DNA of 64,000 nucleotides, taken from contig NZ_AKFJ01000008.1 of the NCBI RefSeq assembly GCF_000272475.1, positions 1 through 64,000 on the forward strand. The letters are read 5' to 3'. This document shows, in pieces, positions 24,750 through 33,908 of this stretch (positions within the stretch are counted from its first letter, which is position 1; each line of letters opens with the position of its first letter). Source of the DNA: Novosphingobium sp. Rr 2-17. Its GTDB lineage: Bacteria; Pseudomonadota; Alphaproteobacteria; Sphingomonadales; Sphingomonadaceae. Made by a program: the position numbers and the translations under genes. Under the pieces are notes generated by a model that saw only the letters and a list, made by a program, of their open reading frames with translations, was not told the DNA's origin and searched no databases.

Positions 24750-24938
24750 CTACCACTTCGCGCCGGTCTTCGCGATTTCGTCCAGCAGGGCTTGCTTGGA
24801 TGCGGTGCGGTTTTGACCGTCGTTGCGCGGTAAGTGGGGGATTAGCGCCGCCTGGCGCCGCGCGGCGAGGCGCGCGCCGAGTTCCGCCATGTCGATGACG
24901 GTTTCTTCGGGATCAGTCAGTGATGTCTGAGACGCCAT
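24750..24938 (-). CDS. Small protein paired with the nucleotidyltransferase-like gene
   Basis: A 62-aa charged protein, MASQTSLTDPEETVIDMAEL at the start and LLDEIAKTGAKW at the end. No domain was recognised. It overlaps the end of the upstream gene by 26 bases, so translation is coupled. A small partner directly after a nucleotidyltransferase-like gene is reminiscent of two-gene toxin-antitoxin or regulatory modules, but the order and sequence do not match a family I know. Confidence 0.55.
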   Translation of the reverse strand: MASQTSLTDPEETVIDMAELGARLAARRQAALIPHLPRNDGQNRTASKQALLDEIAKTGAKW

Positions 24939-25482
24939 AGTCGCCCATGCTTTCTTCGCGGGTCCGGCGCTCAAGGTACGCCAAGTCCGCATCAGGGTGA
25001 AGCGAAAGCAGCAATCGCGCTTGCTCCCGCCGATCGGGGGCTGTGCCCGAGGCGTACTGGCCCATGCGGTCTGCGATCAGGTCTTCCACGCAGATCACGC
25101 GAAACAAGCCCGTCTCCCCGATGGGACGCACCAGCCGAAGCCGGTCCGGCGCGATACTGCCGTCCATCGGCACTTCGGCGACAACCTCGAACCCGAGTCT
25201 GAGCTGCGGGTGGACCCATCCCTTGAGCATAGCCCCTGCCCCGCTGGGCCGGATAAAACCGAGCTTCTGCAATTCCTCTTCCAGTTCGGGCTGGCGGGTC
25301 GTGCAGACGTCGAAATCGCCTGTAGTAACAGCGCTGTTCGACCATAGTTCTGCGGCAGCGCCACCGACGAGGATCGGTCTTTGCAGCCCGCGTGCGTGCA
25401 TCGCCTCGCTGACCCGCGCGAACAACTGGAGGGCGGCGACGAACTCAGGCCGATAGTGCTGGTCCTGCGCTCGCCCGCTCAT
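24913..25482 (-). CDS. Nucleotidyltransferase-like protein linked to uvrA
   Basis: A 189-aa protein with a nucleotidyltransferase-like core: VGGAAAELWSNS (about 39-50) and then TTGDFDV with the DxD pair at about 56-58, the usual GG-x(n)-DxD arrangement. It resembles AbiEii/DUF6036-type minimal nucleotidyltransferases. The ATG lies two bases after the uvrA stop, so it is translated from the same mRNA. Many members act on tRNA or small substrates as toxins or in defence; the target here is unknown. Confidence 0.75.
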   Translation of the reverse strand: MSGRAQDQHYRPEFVAALQLFARVSEAMHARGLQRPILVGGAAAELWSNSAVTTGDFDVCTTRQPELEEELQKLGFIRPSGAGAMLKGWVHPQLRLGFEVVAEVPMDGSIAPDRLRLVRPIGETGLFRVICVEDLIADRMGQYASGTAPDRREQARLLLSLHPDADLAYLERRTREESMGDYGVSDITD

Positions 25483-25484
25483 CC

Positions 25485-28478
25485 CTATTTCTCCAGCAGG
25501 GGTTTGAGGTATTTGCCGGTGAAGCTGCGGGGTTCCTTGACGACTTGTTCGGGGGTGCCGACGGCGATGATTTCGCCGCCGCGGATGCCGCCTTCGGGGC
25601 CGAGGTCGATGATCCAGTCGGCGGTTTTGATGACATCGAGGTTGTGTTCGATCACGACCACAGAGTTGCCCTGGTCGACCAGGCGGTGGAGCACTTCGAG
25701 GAGTTTGCGCACGTCTTCGAAGTGGAGGCCGGTGGTGGGCTCGTCGAGGATGTAAAGCGTCTGGCCGGTGGAGCGGCGGGCGAGTTCCTTGGCGAGTTTG
25801 ACGCGCTGCGCCTCGCCGCCGGACAAGGTGGTAGCCTGCTGGCCGACCTTGACGTAGCCAAGGCCCACTTCGTTGAGCATGTGCATCCGGTCGCGGATGG
25901 GGGGGACGGCCTTGAAGAATTCTTCGGCGTCCTCGATCGTCATGTCGAGCACGTCGGCGATGGAGTGGCCCTTGAACTTCACTTCCAGCGTTTCGCGGTT
26001 GTAGCGCTTGCCGTGGCATTCCTCGCACGTGACGTAGACGTCCGGCAGGAAGTGCATCTCGATCTTGATGAGGCCGTCGCCGTGGCACGCCTCGCAGCGT
26101 CCGCCCTTGACGTTGAAGCTGAAGCGCCCGGCCTTGTAGCCGCGCTCGGCGCTTTCGGGCAGGCCGGCGAACCAATCGCGGATCAGGGTGAAGGCGCCGG
26201 TGTAGGTGGCCGGGTTGGAGCGCGGGGTGCGGCCGATGGGGGACTGGTCGATCTCGATCACCTTGTCGCACTTGTCGAGACCGGTGATGCGATCGTGCGC
26301 GCCGGCGACGACGCGGGCGCCGTTGAGCAGGCGGCTGGCGCCGGCCTGCAGCGTATCGATGGTGAGCGAGGACTTGCCCGAGCCAGAGACCCCGGTGACG
26401 CAGCAGAAGGTGCCGAGCGGGAACTTGGCGGTGACCCCGGTGAGGTTGTTGGCGCGCGCGTTTTCGACCACGATCTTGTGGCCGTTGCCCTTGCGGCGCT
26501 TTTTCGGAACCTCGATCCGGCGTTCCCCGGTGAGGTACTGGGCGGTGAGGCTGGTCTTGCTTTTGAGCACTTCCTCCAGCGTGCCTTCGGCGACGATCTC
26601 GCCGCCGTGGACGCCGGCGCCGGGGCCGAGATCGACCAAGTAGTCGGCGGTGCGGATGGCGTCCTCGTCATGCTCGACGACGATCACGGTGTTGCCCAGA
26701 TCGCGCAGGCGCTTGAGCGTTTCGAGCAGCATGTCGTTGTCGCGCTGGTGGAGGCCGATGCTGGGCTCGTCCAGCACGTACAGCACGCCCGAAAGGCCCG
26801 AGCCGATCTGGCTGGCGAGGCGGATGCGCTGGCTCTCGCCGCCCGAAAGGGTGCCGCTGGTGCGATCGAGGTTGAGGTAATCGAGCCCGACGTTGTTGAG
26901 GAAGCCGAGGCGCTCGTTGATTTCCTTGAGGATGGCCTTGGCGATCTGGCTTTGCTGGTTGGTCAGCCTGGCATCCAACGCGCCGAACCATTCATAGGCA
27001 TCGGACACCGAGAGGTGCGCGGCGGTGGCAATGTCGCTGTCGGCGATCCTGACCGACAGCGCCTCGGGCTTGAGGCGCTTGCCGTGGCAGGTCTCGCACG
27101 GCTGCGCGGTCTGGAACTTGGCCAGCTCCTCGCGCATCCAGGCGCTGTCGGTTTGGACCATGCGGCGATTGAGGTTGCCGATCACGCCCTCGAACGCCTT
27201 GGTGACGGTGTATTCCTTGCGCCCGTCCTTGAAGGTGAGCGGCACCGGCTTGCCGCCAGTTCCGTACAGGATCACCAATTGCACTTCGCCCGGCAGTTCC
27301 TCCCACGGCGTCGTCAGCGCAAAGCCGAAGTGCTTGGCGAGGCTGGAAAGCACTTGCATGTAGTAAGGCGACGGCGGGTTGGACTTGGCCCACGGCACCA
27401 GCGCGCCTTGCTTGAGGCTGAGGTTTTCGTTGGGGACCACAAGCTGTGGATCGAACAGCAGCTTCTCGCCCAAGCCATCGCAGGCCGGGCACGCGCCTTG
27501 CGGGGCGTTGAAGCTGAACAGACGCGGCTCGATTTCCTCGATCGTAAAGCCACTGACGGGGCAGGCGAACTTCTCGGAAAAGACGATGCGGTTGGCGGGC
27601 AGGCCGGTGTTCTTCATGCCCGAGGTGGCCGCGCGGGCCGGGGTTGGCGCGGGAGTGTCGGCCGCCTCGGCCTGGGCGGCGGCGGCTTTGGACTTCTTCG
27701 GCTTGGCCTTCGTTTCGGCCACGACGGCCGGACCACCCGTCAGTTCCGCCAGCGTCGTATCCGCCAGATCGACATAAGCCAGCCCCTCGGCCAGCTTGAG
27801 CGCTTGCTCAAAGCTGTCGGCCAGGCGCGTCTCGATGCCAGGCTTCACCGCGATGCGATCGACCACCACTTCGATGTCGTGCTTGTACTTCTTGTCGAGC
27901 GCCGGGGCGTCCTCGATCTCGTAGAATTCGCCGTCGATCCGCACGCGGGTGTAACCGGCGCGCTGCCATTCGGCCAATTCCTTGCGGTATTCACCTTTGC
28001 GACCGCGCACCACCGGGGCCAGCAGGAACAGGCGCGTGCCCTCTGGCAGGGCCATCACCCGGTCGACCATGTTAGACACCGTCTGCGCCTCGATCGGCAG
28101 GCCAGTCGCGGGCGAGTACGGCACCCCCACGCGCGCCCACAGCAAGCGCATGTAATCCCAGATCTCGGTCACCGTGGCGACGGTTGAGCGCGGGTTGCGA
28201 CTGGTGGTCTTCTGCTCGATCGAGATCGCGGGGCTGAGCCCGTCGATATGCTCGACATCGGGCTTTTGCATCATCTCCAGGAACTGGCGCGCATAGGCCG
28301 AGAGGCTCTCGACATAGCGGCGCTGCCCTTCGGCATAAATCGTGTCGAACGCCAGGCTCGACTTGCCCGACCCCGAAAGCCCGGTGATGACGATCAGCTT
28401 CTCACGCGGGAGCGCGATGTCGAAGCCCTTGAGATTATGCTCGCGCGCACCGCGCACCGTGATGTGGGTGAGACTCAT
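25485..28478 (-). CDS. uvrA: Excinuclease ABC subunit UvrA
   Basis: A 997-aa DNA damage recognition ATPase of nucleotide excision repair. Two ABC ATPase halves are present: Walker A GLSGSGKS at about 33-40 and GVSGSGKSS in the C-terminal half, with LSGGESQR and LSGGEAQR signatures. Cys-rich zinc motifs are CPVSGF...CPACDG and CEACHGDG...CEECHGKR. A 45-residue Ala/Lys/Pro-rich insert at about 248-292 makes it longer than E. coli UvrA (940). A LexA box lies 12-26 bp upstream, and no Shine-Dalgarno sequence is visible. Confidence 0.97.
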   Translation of the reverse strand: MSLTHITVRGAREHNLKGFDIALPREKLIVITGLSGSGKSSLAFDTIYAEGQRRYVESLSAYARQFLEMMQKPDVEHIDGLSPAISIEQKTTSRNPRSTVATVTEIWDYMRLLWARVGVPYSPATGLPIEAQTVSNMVDRVMALPEGTRLFLLAPVVRGRKGEYRKELAEWQRAGYTRVRIDGEFYEIEDAPALDKKYKHDIEVVVDRIAVKPGIETRLADSFEQALKLAEGLAYVDLADTTLAELTGGPAVVAETKAKPKKSKAAAAQAEAADTPAPTPARAATSGMKNTGLPANRIVFSEKFACPVSGFTIEEIEPRLFSFNAPQGACPACDGLGEKLLFDPQLVVPNENLSLKQGALVPWAKSNPPSPYYMQVLSSLAKHFGFALTTPWEELPGEVQLVILYGTGGKPVPLTFKDGRKEYTVTKAFEGVIGNLNRRMVQTDSAWMREELAKFQTAQPCETCHGKRLKPEALSVRIADSDIATAAHLSVSDAYEWFGALDARLTNQQSQIAKAILKEINERLGFLNNVGLDYLNLDRTSGTLSGGESQRIRLASQIGSGLSGVLYVLDEPSIGLHQRDNDMLLETLKRLRDLGNTVIVVEHDEDAIRTADYLVDLGPGAGVHGGEIVAEGTLEEVLKSKTSLTAQYLTGERRIEVPKKRRKGNGHKIVVENARANNLTGVTAKFPLGTFCCVTGVSGSGKSSLTIDTLQAGASRLLNGARVVAGAHDRITGLDKCDKVIEIDQSPIGRTPRSNPATYTGAFTLIRDWFAGLPESAERGYKAGRFSFNVKGGRCEACHGDGLIKIEMHFLPDVYVTCEECHGKRYNRETLEVKFKGHSIADVLDMTIEDAEEFFKAVPPIRDRMHMLNEVGLGYVKVGQQATTLSGGEAQRVKLAKELARRSTGQTLYILDEPTTGLHFEDVRKLLEVLHRLVDQGNSVVVIEHNLDVIKTADWIIDLGPEGGIRGGEIIAVGTPEQVVKEPRSFTGKYLKPLLEK

Positions 28479-28484
28479 GGAGGT

Positions 28485-28504
28485 AGTATGTTCCAGATTT
28501 GTTC
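28485..28504 (-). promoter_or_regulatory. LexA (SOS) box and probable uvrA promoter
   Basis: On the minus strand GAAC-AAATCTG-GAAC (28504-28490) matches the alphaproteobacterial SOS box, GTTC-N7-GTTC on the other strand. CATACT (28490-28485) may be the -10, with TTGATG upstream at about 19 bases. Transcription would begin at or next to the uvrA ATG. Confidence 0.8.
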
Positions 28505-28726
28505 ACGTCCATCAAGGGGGCGTGCATGGTTGCCTGCTCAAGTGGGGTCGGCGAGGCGGATTGCAATATTGCAACCGCATTGCTCCGTGCGCGGCGGTCG
28601 GGCGAACAATCCAGGCGGGATACTATCCAGGCAAGACAAGCGGTTCATCGCAGGTCGCTTTCGCAGCAGGCGGTAATGCGGCACTATCGGCAGTACGGGC
28701 GACACGGGTTCAAGGGGTTTTATACA

Positions 28727-29152
28727 ATGAGGATCGTGCGCGGATATGCCGGGCTGGCGCCCATGGCGCTGGCGCTTTCGATGGGGTTCACGGCGGCGCC
28801 TGCGCTGGCTGACGATCCCCTCGACGCGACGATGACGCCAGAAGCGCTCGCCCGTGACCGTGAGCAGATCCGCCGCCTCAACGCCGATCAACTCGCCTAC
28901 GTGCAGCAGCGCGACACGCAGTACGCGCAAGGCTGGCGGGAATATGCCGGGGCGAGCCGGGCCGACGCGGGCCGGGCCGACGCCAGGCAGAACGACACGC
29001 GCGCACCTGCCGCGTCCTCCAGCCAACGCGATTACGCTCAAGCCCAGCGTGAGTACGCCGCGGCGCAGCGCGAATATCAGCGCGATCTTGCCCAGTGGCG
29101 CGAAGATGTCGCCGCGTGCCGCGCGGGCTATTACGAGCACTGCGCGCGCTGA
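28727..29152 (+). CDS. Exported hypothetical protein, charged coiled C-terminus
   Basis: A 141-aa protein with a signal peptide (GLAPMALALSMGFTAAPALA, cleavage before DDPLD). The mature part is rich in Arg, Gln, Ala and Tyr with repeats such as YAQAQREYAAAQREYQRD, suggesting a helical rod. Two Cys occur near the C-terminus (ACRAGYYEHCAR). ATG 28727 gives a clean signal peptide; the frame stays open upstream to 28499 but reads as non-coding. The function is unknown. The 248 bp before it hold the uvrA control region. Confidence 0.65.
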   Translation: MRIVRGYAGLAPMALALSMGFTAAPALADDPLDATMTPEALARDREQIRRLNADQLAYVQQRDTQYAQGWREYAGASRADAGRADARQNDTRAPAASSSQRDYAQAQREYAAAQREYQRDLAQWREDVAACRAGYYEHCAR

Positions 29153-29228
29153 GGCGCAGGGTTCTGAGTTGGCCGACGGGAACGTACCGGCGGCGATAGC
29201 AGTTCCTGGAGTAACGAGGAGAGTTGCC

Positions 29229-29393
29229 ATGTTGAATGGAGCCGAAATCCCCTTTCGCCGTAGCCGCCATGCGCGGGCTACCGGATCATTGATCTTCGAT
29301 CGCCAACATGAAGAACGCCTGCGCGAGACCCGCGACGGCGGACCTTCCGAGCCGATGCGCATCTGGGAAAAGGGTCATTTCGTCCAGGCGTGA
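29229..29393 (+). CDS. Small basic protein (54 aa)
   Basis: A 54-aa protein, MLNGAEIPFRRSRHARATGS at the start and EPMRIWEKGHFVQA at the end. A strong ribosome-binding site GAGGAGAG lies six bases before the ATG. No domain was recognised. It is 76 bp after the exported protein in the same direction. Confidence 0.5.
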   Translation: MLNGAEIPFRRSRHARATGSLIFDRQHEERLRETRDGGPSEPMRIWEKGHFVQA

Positions 29394-29517
29394 TCGTTTG
29401 GGCTGACGCCGATCCGCGAAGGTGGCGGGACACTTAACTGTCCCCACCTTCGCCTCTCCGCACCCATCGGCGCTGCTGCGGACGACGAGGAGCATCCCTC
29501 GGCTCAAACTGAGGACC

Positions 29518-29566
29518 TTGTTGGGTTCCAGCCTTCGCCGGGATGACCAACAGGCTGGGATGACGA
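29518..29566. repeat. Degenerate palindromic repeat
   Basis: GGGTTCCAGCCTTCGCCGGG and AGGCTGGGATGACGA resemble the ends of the CGTCATCCCGG...CCGGGATGACG family but do not pair fully. It is probably a decayed copy. The 368-bp gap 29394-29761 also has ACGCCGG/CCGGCGT around GTTTCTGAAA at 29666-29691. Confidence 0.4.
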
Positions 29567-29761
29567 ACTACGTGACATGCGTGGGCGGCAGACAATGCTT
29601 CCAACCCCGTACCCCACGCAAGATCATTACCCCAAACCAGCCCACGCCGCTCCGTCACGCCTCTAACGCCGGCCGTTTCTGAAACCGGCGTAACCCCCTC
29701 TTGCGCCCTGGAATTTGCGCGGCATGACTACGCATGTGCCCCTCCAGGAGACCCTTCTTTC

Positions 29762-31957
29762 ATGTCCCGCAAGCTCGCCCGGCTCCATGCCGCGCCCCTC
29801 ATCACCCAGTTCGCGCTCGCCGCGATCCTGGTCCCGGCAGCCACCATCGCAGGAGCCGCCGGCGTGAGCGCCCAGACCGTCCCCTCTGCTGCCGGCCCCG
29901 CCACCGCCGGTCCCTTCGCGCAGCCGAGCACCCTGCCCTTCCACGCGCCGGACTTCACCAAGATCAAGGACAGCGACTGGCAGCCCGCGATCGAGGCGGG
30001 CATTGCCGCCAAGCGCGCCGAGACCGAGGCGATCAGCGCCAGCACCGCTAAGCCGACGTTCGCGAACACCATCGTCGCGCTGGATAAGACCGGCACCATG
30101 CTGGACCGCGTGTATAACGTGTTCAGCCAATTGACGTCGGCCAACACCAACGACACGCTCGATGCAGTCGATACCGCCACCAGCCCGCTCATCACTGCGC
30201 TCGATGACGAAAAATACCTCGATCCGCGCTTGTTCGCCCGCGTGAAGGCGGTGTTCGACAGCAAGGCCGGCAAGGCGCTGACCGGCGAAGACGCCATGCT
30301 GCTGCAGACGACGTACGCCCGGTTCGTCCACTACGGCGCACTGCTGACGGCGGCGCAGAAGGTCGAACTCAAGACGATCAACACCCGGATTGCGACGCTG
30401 GAAACACAGTATTCGCAAGTGCTGACCAACGGCACTGCCGCCCATGCCGTCACCTTCGACAATGCCGCGCAACTGGCGGGCCTGTCCGATGCCGATATCG
30501 CCGCTGCCGCCAAGCGCGCTGCCGACAAGGGGCTGGCCGGCAAGTATGTGCTGGCGCTGGGCAACACCACGCAACAGGCCGCCTTCCTCCAATTGTCCAA
30601 CCGCGACAGCCGCCGCAAGCTGTGGGACGCCAGCGTCAATCGCGCTTCGTCCGGCGATGCGTTCGACACCACCAAGATCACCAGCGAACTGGCGGTGCTG
30701 CGCGCGCGCAAGGCCAAGCTGCTGGGCGTGGCCGATTTCGCCACGTTCCAGATGTACGATCGCATGATCCGCACCCCCGAAAAGGCCAAGGCGTTCATGC
30801 GCGGCTTCGTCCCCCCGCTGGCCGCGACGCAAGACCGCGAGGCCAAGCTGCTGGCCGATGCCGCCAAGGCCGATGGCCTCACCGGCGCGCTGCAGCCTTG
30901 GGACTGGGCCTATTACGCCGAGAAGGTGCGCCGCGCGAAGTATGCGGTCGATGACGCTGCGATCAAGCCCTACTTCGAAGTGTGGAAGGTGCTGGAAGAC
31001 GGCGTGTTCTATGCCGCCAACAAGACTTACGGCCTGACTTTCAAGCGCCGCACCGACCTGCCGGTCTATCACCCGACAATGCGGGTCTATTCGGTGTTCG
31101 ACACGGACGGCACCGAGATCGCGCTGTTCTATTACGATCCCTTTGCCCGCCCCAACAAGCGCGGCGGGGCGTGGATGAACAACTTCGTCGAGCAATCCAG
31201 CTTGCTGGGCGACAAGCCGGTCGTCGTGAACACGCTGAACATTGCCCCACCCGCCGAGGGCCAGCCGCCGCTGGCAAGCTGGGACGACGTGCGCACCATG
31301 TTCCACGAATTCGGGCACGCGCTGCATGGCATGTTCGCCTCGCAGAAGTACCCCTCGCTATCGGGCACCAACGTGGCGCGCGATTTCGTGGAGTTCCCCA
31401 GCCAGTTCAACGAGAACTTCGCGACGGTGCCCGAAGTGCTGGCGCATTACGCCAAGCACTACCAGACCGGCGCGGCCTTCCCGCCCGAAATGCTCGACCG
31501 GATCAATGCGGCCGAGAAGTTCAACCAGAGCCTGAGCTTTGGCGAGACGCTGGAAGCGGCGATGCTCGACATGGACTGGCACACGCTGAGCCCGGAAAAG
31601 GCCGCGACGCCACCGACGACGTTCGAGGGAGAGGCGCTGGGCCAGACCGGCCTGCGCACCGATCTGATCCCGCCGCGTTACAAGACGCCGTACTTCCGCC
31701 ATATCTGGGAAGGCGGCTATGCGGCGGGCTATTACGCCTACATCTGGACCGAAGTGCTGGCGCATGACGGCTGGGACTGGGTAGAAAAGAACGGCGGCAT
31801 GACCCGCGCCAACGGCGACCACATCCGCAAGTCGTTCCTGGGCCAAGGCCACACCAAGGACTACGAAGTGCTGTACCGCGACTTCACCGGGCATGAGCCC
31901 AAGCTGGAACCGATGCTCGAAGCGCGCGGACTGGCTGACGGAACGCCTAAAAAGTAG
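29762..31957 (+). CDS. M3-family peptidyl-dipeptidase (Dcp-like)
   Basis: A 731-aa zinc peptidase with an export signal (LARLHAAPLITQFALAAILV, region ending VSAQ). The zinc motif is FHEFGHALHGMF, with the third ligand expected in ARDFVEFPSQFNEN. The family cleaves dipeptides from the C-termini of peptides; periplasmic location is inferred from the signal. The length fits Dcp with a leader. The ATG at 29762 follows GGAGACCC. It is a single gene flanked by repeats. Confidence 0.92.
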   Translation: MSRKLARLHAAPLITQFALAAILVPAATIAGAAGVSAQTVPSAAGPATAGPFAQPSTLPFHAPDFTKIKDSDWQPAIEAGIAAKRAETEAISASTAKPTFANTIVALDKTGTMLDRVYNVFSQLTSANTNDTLDAVDTATSPLITALDDEKYLDPRLFARVKAVFDSKAGKALTGEDAMLLQTTYARFVHYGALLTAAQKVELKTINTRIATLETQYSQVLTNGTAAHAVTFDNAAQLAGLSDADIAAAAKRAADKGLAGKYVLALGNTTQQAAFLQLSNRDSRRKLWDASVNRASSGDAFDTTKITSELAVLRARKAKLLGVADFATFQMYDRMIRTPEKAKAFMRGFVPPLAATQDREAKLLADAAKADGLTGALQPWDWAYYAEKVRRAKYAVDDAAIKPYFEVWKVLEDGVFYAANKTYGLTFKRRTDLPVYHPTMRVYSVFDTDGTEIALFYYDPFARPNKRGGAWMNNFVEQSSLLGDKPVVVNTLNIAPPAEGQPPLASWDDVRTMFHEFGHALHGMFASQKYPSLSGTNVARDFVEFPSQFNENFATVPEVLAHYAKHYQTGAAFPPEMLDRINAAEKFNQSLSFGETLEAAMLDMDWHTLSPEKAATPPTTFEGEALGQTGLRTDLIPPRYKTPYFRHIWEGGYAAGYYAYIWTEVLAHDGWDWVEKNGGMTRANGDHIRKSFLGQGHTKDYEVLYRDFTGHEPKLEPMLEARGLADGTPKK

Positions 31958-31997
31958 GGCGTTTCGGACGCATACACTGATCTTCGTCGGCTAATCC

Positions 31998-32088
31998 TCG
32001 TCATTGCGAGACGCCGCAGGCCGGGCGGCAATCCAGGGTGGCTTACGGCGCCCTGGATTGCTTCACCCTTCCGGGTTCGCAATGACGA
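31998..32088. repeat. Palindromic repeat (CGTCATTGCGAG family), imperfect copy
   Basis: The ends TCGTCATTGCGAG and TTCGCAATGACGA are inverted, with inner ATCCAGGGTG and CCCTGGAT. It is the same family as 47871-47948 but with more mismatches. It separates the M3 peptidase from the convergent btu operon. Confidence 0.75.
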
Positions 32089-32190
32089 AATTGGGGGTGT
32101 GAGACGAAGTGGGGAGTGGGTCGCGTCTAACCCCAAACGTTCAGTCTTACCCCAACGTTCAAGGGCCGATTCGTATTCGGCCCCCCAGCA

Positions 32191-32946
32191 TCAAACGATC
32201 GCGAGCGCGCGTTGGCCGGGATCGCCCAGCCAGCGCGCCTCGCAGCCCCAGACGCGGGCGATCACGTCTTGCGCCAGCGCCTTGAACGGCTCGCTATCGG
32301 CGGCAACGCGGCCACGGTCGAGCACGATCACGCGGTCGGCATGGTTCATCGCCGTCGCCAAATCGTGCAGCACCAGGACCACGCCGCGCCCTTCGCGCGC
32401 TTGCGTTTTCATCCGGCGTACCAGGGTGGCGGCATGGGCGAGGTCGAGGTTGGCGAGCGGCTCGTCGGCCAGCAGCCACTTGGGCTGGGTCGCCAGCACG
32501 CGCGCCATCAGCGCCCGCGCCCGCTCGCCGCCGGAAAGCTGGGAGACCGGGCGGTGGCGCAAGGCCTCCAGGTCCATCGCCGCGATCACTTCGTCCACGG
32601 CGGCACGCCCGCTCGGCGCGCCTTCGTCGCCCCAGGGGAGTCGGCCCAGCGTCACCAGCACGTCGACGTTGACGTCCCAGGCGATTTCGGGGGTCTGCGG
32701 CAGGAAGCCGATTTTCTGCGCCCGCGTCTTGGGAGGCAGTTTCGCAAGGTCGCCGTCCGCCAGCGTCACAAGGCCCGAGCCCGGCGCGACCAGACCGGCC
32801 AGGCACGTCAACAAGGTGGACTTGCCGGCGCCGTTGGGACCGCAGATGGCCGTCACTTCGCCGGTGTGGAGCTTCACGGTAACGTCGCCCAGCCGGCCCG
32901 GCAGCGACAGGCCGAGGGTCGCTAGGCTGTCGAACTCGCCCCTCAC
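32191..32946 (-). CDS. btuD: Vitamin B12 ABC transporter ATP-binding protein
   Basis: A 251-aa ABC ATPase. Walker A is CGPNGAGKST, the signature LSGGERARALMARV, Walker B WLLADEPLANLDLAH, followed by HDLATAMNHADRV. It belongs to the FecE/BtuD group that powers siderophore or cobalamin import. The GTG start overlaps the btuC stop (GTGA). As the last gene of the riboswitch-controlled operon its substrate is most likely cobalamin or cobinamide. Confidence 0.9.
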   Translation of the reverse strand: MRGEFDSLATLGLSLPGRLGDVTVKLHTGEVTAICGPNGAGKSTLLTCLAGLVAPGSGLVTLADGDLAKLPPKTRAQKIGFLPQTPEIAWDVNVDVLVTLGRLPWGDEGAPSGRAAVDEVIAAMDLEALRHRPVSQLSGGERARALMARVLATQPKWLLADEPLANLDLAHAATLVRRMKTQAREGRGVVLVLHDLATAMNHADRVIVLDRGRVAADSEPFKALAQDVIARVWGCEARWLGDPGQRALAIV

Positions 32947-33908
32947 GCCAGCCCCCGCCGCATGCGCAGCAGCAAGTGCAGGAAGAAGGGCGCGCCCATC
33001 AGGCTGAGTGCCACGCCGACGCGCAATTCGCTGCCCGCCAGCGGCACCACCCGACATGCCATGTCCGCCAACAGCAGCAACAGTGCGCCGGCCAGGGCAC
33101 TGGGCACCAGTAGCGAGGACGGACGGCGGTCGGTCAAGGGACGGATCAAGTGCGGCACCATCAGCCCGACGAAGCCGATGACCCCGGCAACGGCCACCCC
33201 CGCGCCCACCGTCAGCCCCACGCCCAGGATCACCATTGCCTGCAGCCGGCGCGGCTCCATGCCAAGCGAGCGCGCCGCCGCCTCGCCCAGGGTCAGCGCA
33301 TCCAGCCCGCGCCCGGCGCGCGTCAACACAGCGATCCCGGCCAGGGTGAACGGCGTCGCGATCCACACCTCGTGCCACGAACGGTCGGCCAGCGCGCCCA
33401 TCAGCCAGGTGACGATCTCGCTCATCGCGAACGGCGTGGGCGAAAGGCTGATCGCCAGGCTCGTCAGCGCGCCGGTGAGACTGGAGATCATCAACCCCGC
33501 CAGCGTGAACACGGTCACCCCGCCCTCGCGCCCGGCGATCAGTGCCAGCAACGCCATCGCGCCGCCTGCGCCGATCAGCGCGAAGAGGGGCAGGAAATAA
33601 GCCGATGCGGCATAGCCGGTCCAGAAACTCAGCACCGCGCCCAATGCCGCACCGGGAGCCACGCCGAACAAGCCGGGGTCAGCCAGCGGGTTGCGCAAAT
33701 ACCCCTGCATCGCCGCGCCCGCAGCGCCCAGCCCTGCGCCCAGCACCAAGGCGAGGACCGCACGTGGCAGGCGCAGTTCGAACAGGATCAGCATGGCGTT
33801 ACGCGTGGTCGGGACGAAGGGGTCGATCCACACGCGGCCAGCCAGCAGCGACAGCGGCACCAGCAGCGCGAGGGCAAGCAGGAGATAGGGGACGAGGCGG
33901 CGGTTCAC
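32943..33908 (-). CDS. btuC: Vitamin B12 ABC transporter permease
   Basis: A 321-aa FecCD/BtuC-type permease with about ten helices. Family motifs include GAGLGAAGAAMQGYLRNPLA, APGAALGAV, and VAVAGVIGFVGLMVPH in the cytoplasmic loop that contacts the ATPase. The GTG start overlaps the btuF stop, and its own stop overlaps the btuD start, both as GTGA, indicating coupled translation. Confidence 0.92.
   Translation of the reverse strand: MNRRLVPYLLLALALLVPLSLLAGRVWIDPFVPTTRNAMLILFELRLPRAVLALVLGAGLGAAGAAMQGYLRNPLADPGLFGVAPGAALGAVLSFWTGYAASAYFLPLFALIGAGGAMALLALIAGREGGVTVFTLAGLMISSLTGALTSLAISLSPTPFAMSEIVTWLMGALADRSWHEVWIATPFTLAGIAVLTRAGRGLDALTLGEAAARSLGMEPRRLQAMVILGVGLTVGAGVAVAGVIGFVGLMVPHLIRPLTDRRPSSLLVPSALAGALLLLLADMACRVVPLAGSELRVGVALSLMGAPFFLHLLLRMRRGLA

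Noticed and set aside
24750..25482. Firm toxin-antitoxin call for the nucleotidyltransferase pair
   Set aside because: The gene order, partner sequence and lack of a known antitoxin domain leave it unproved, so it is kept as an open finding.
25545..28187. Long open frame on the plus strand opposite uvrA
   Set aside because: It is the antisense of the uvrA coding frame, where GC-rich codon bias keeps the opposite frame open. The translated sequence shows no domain.
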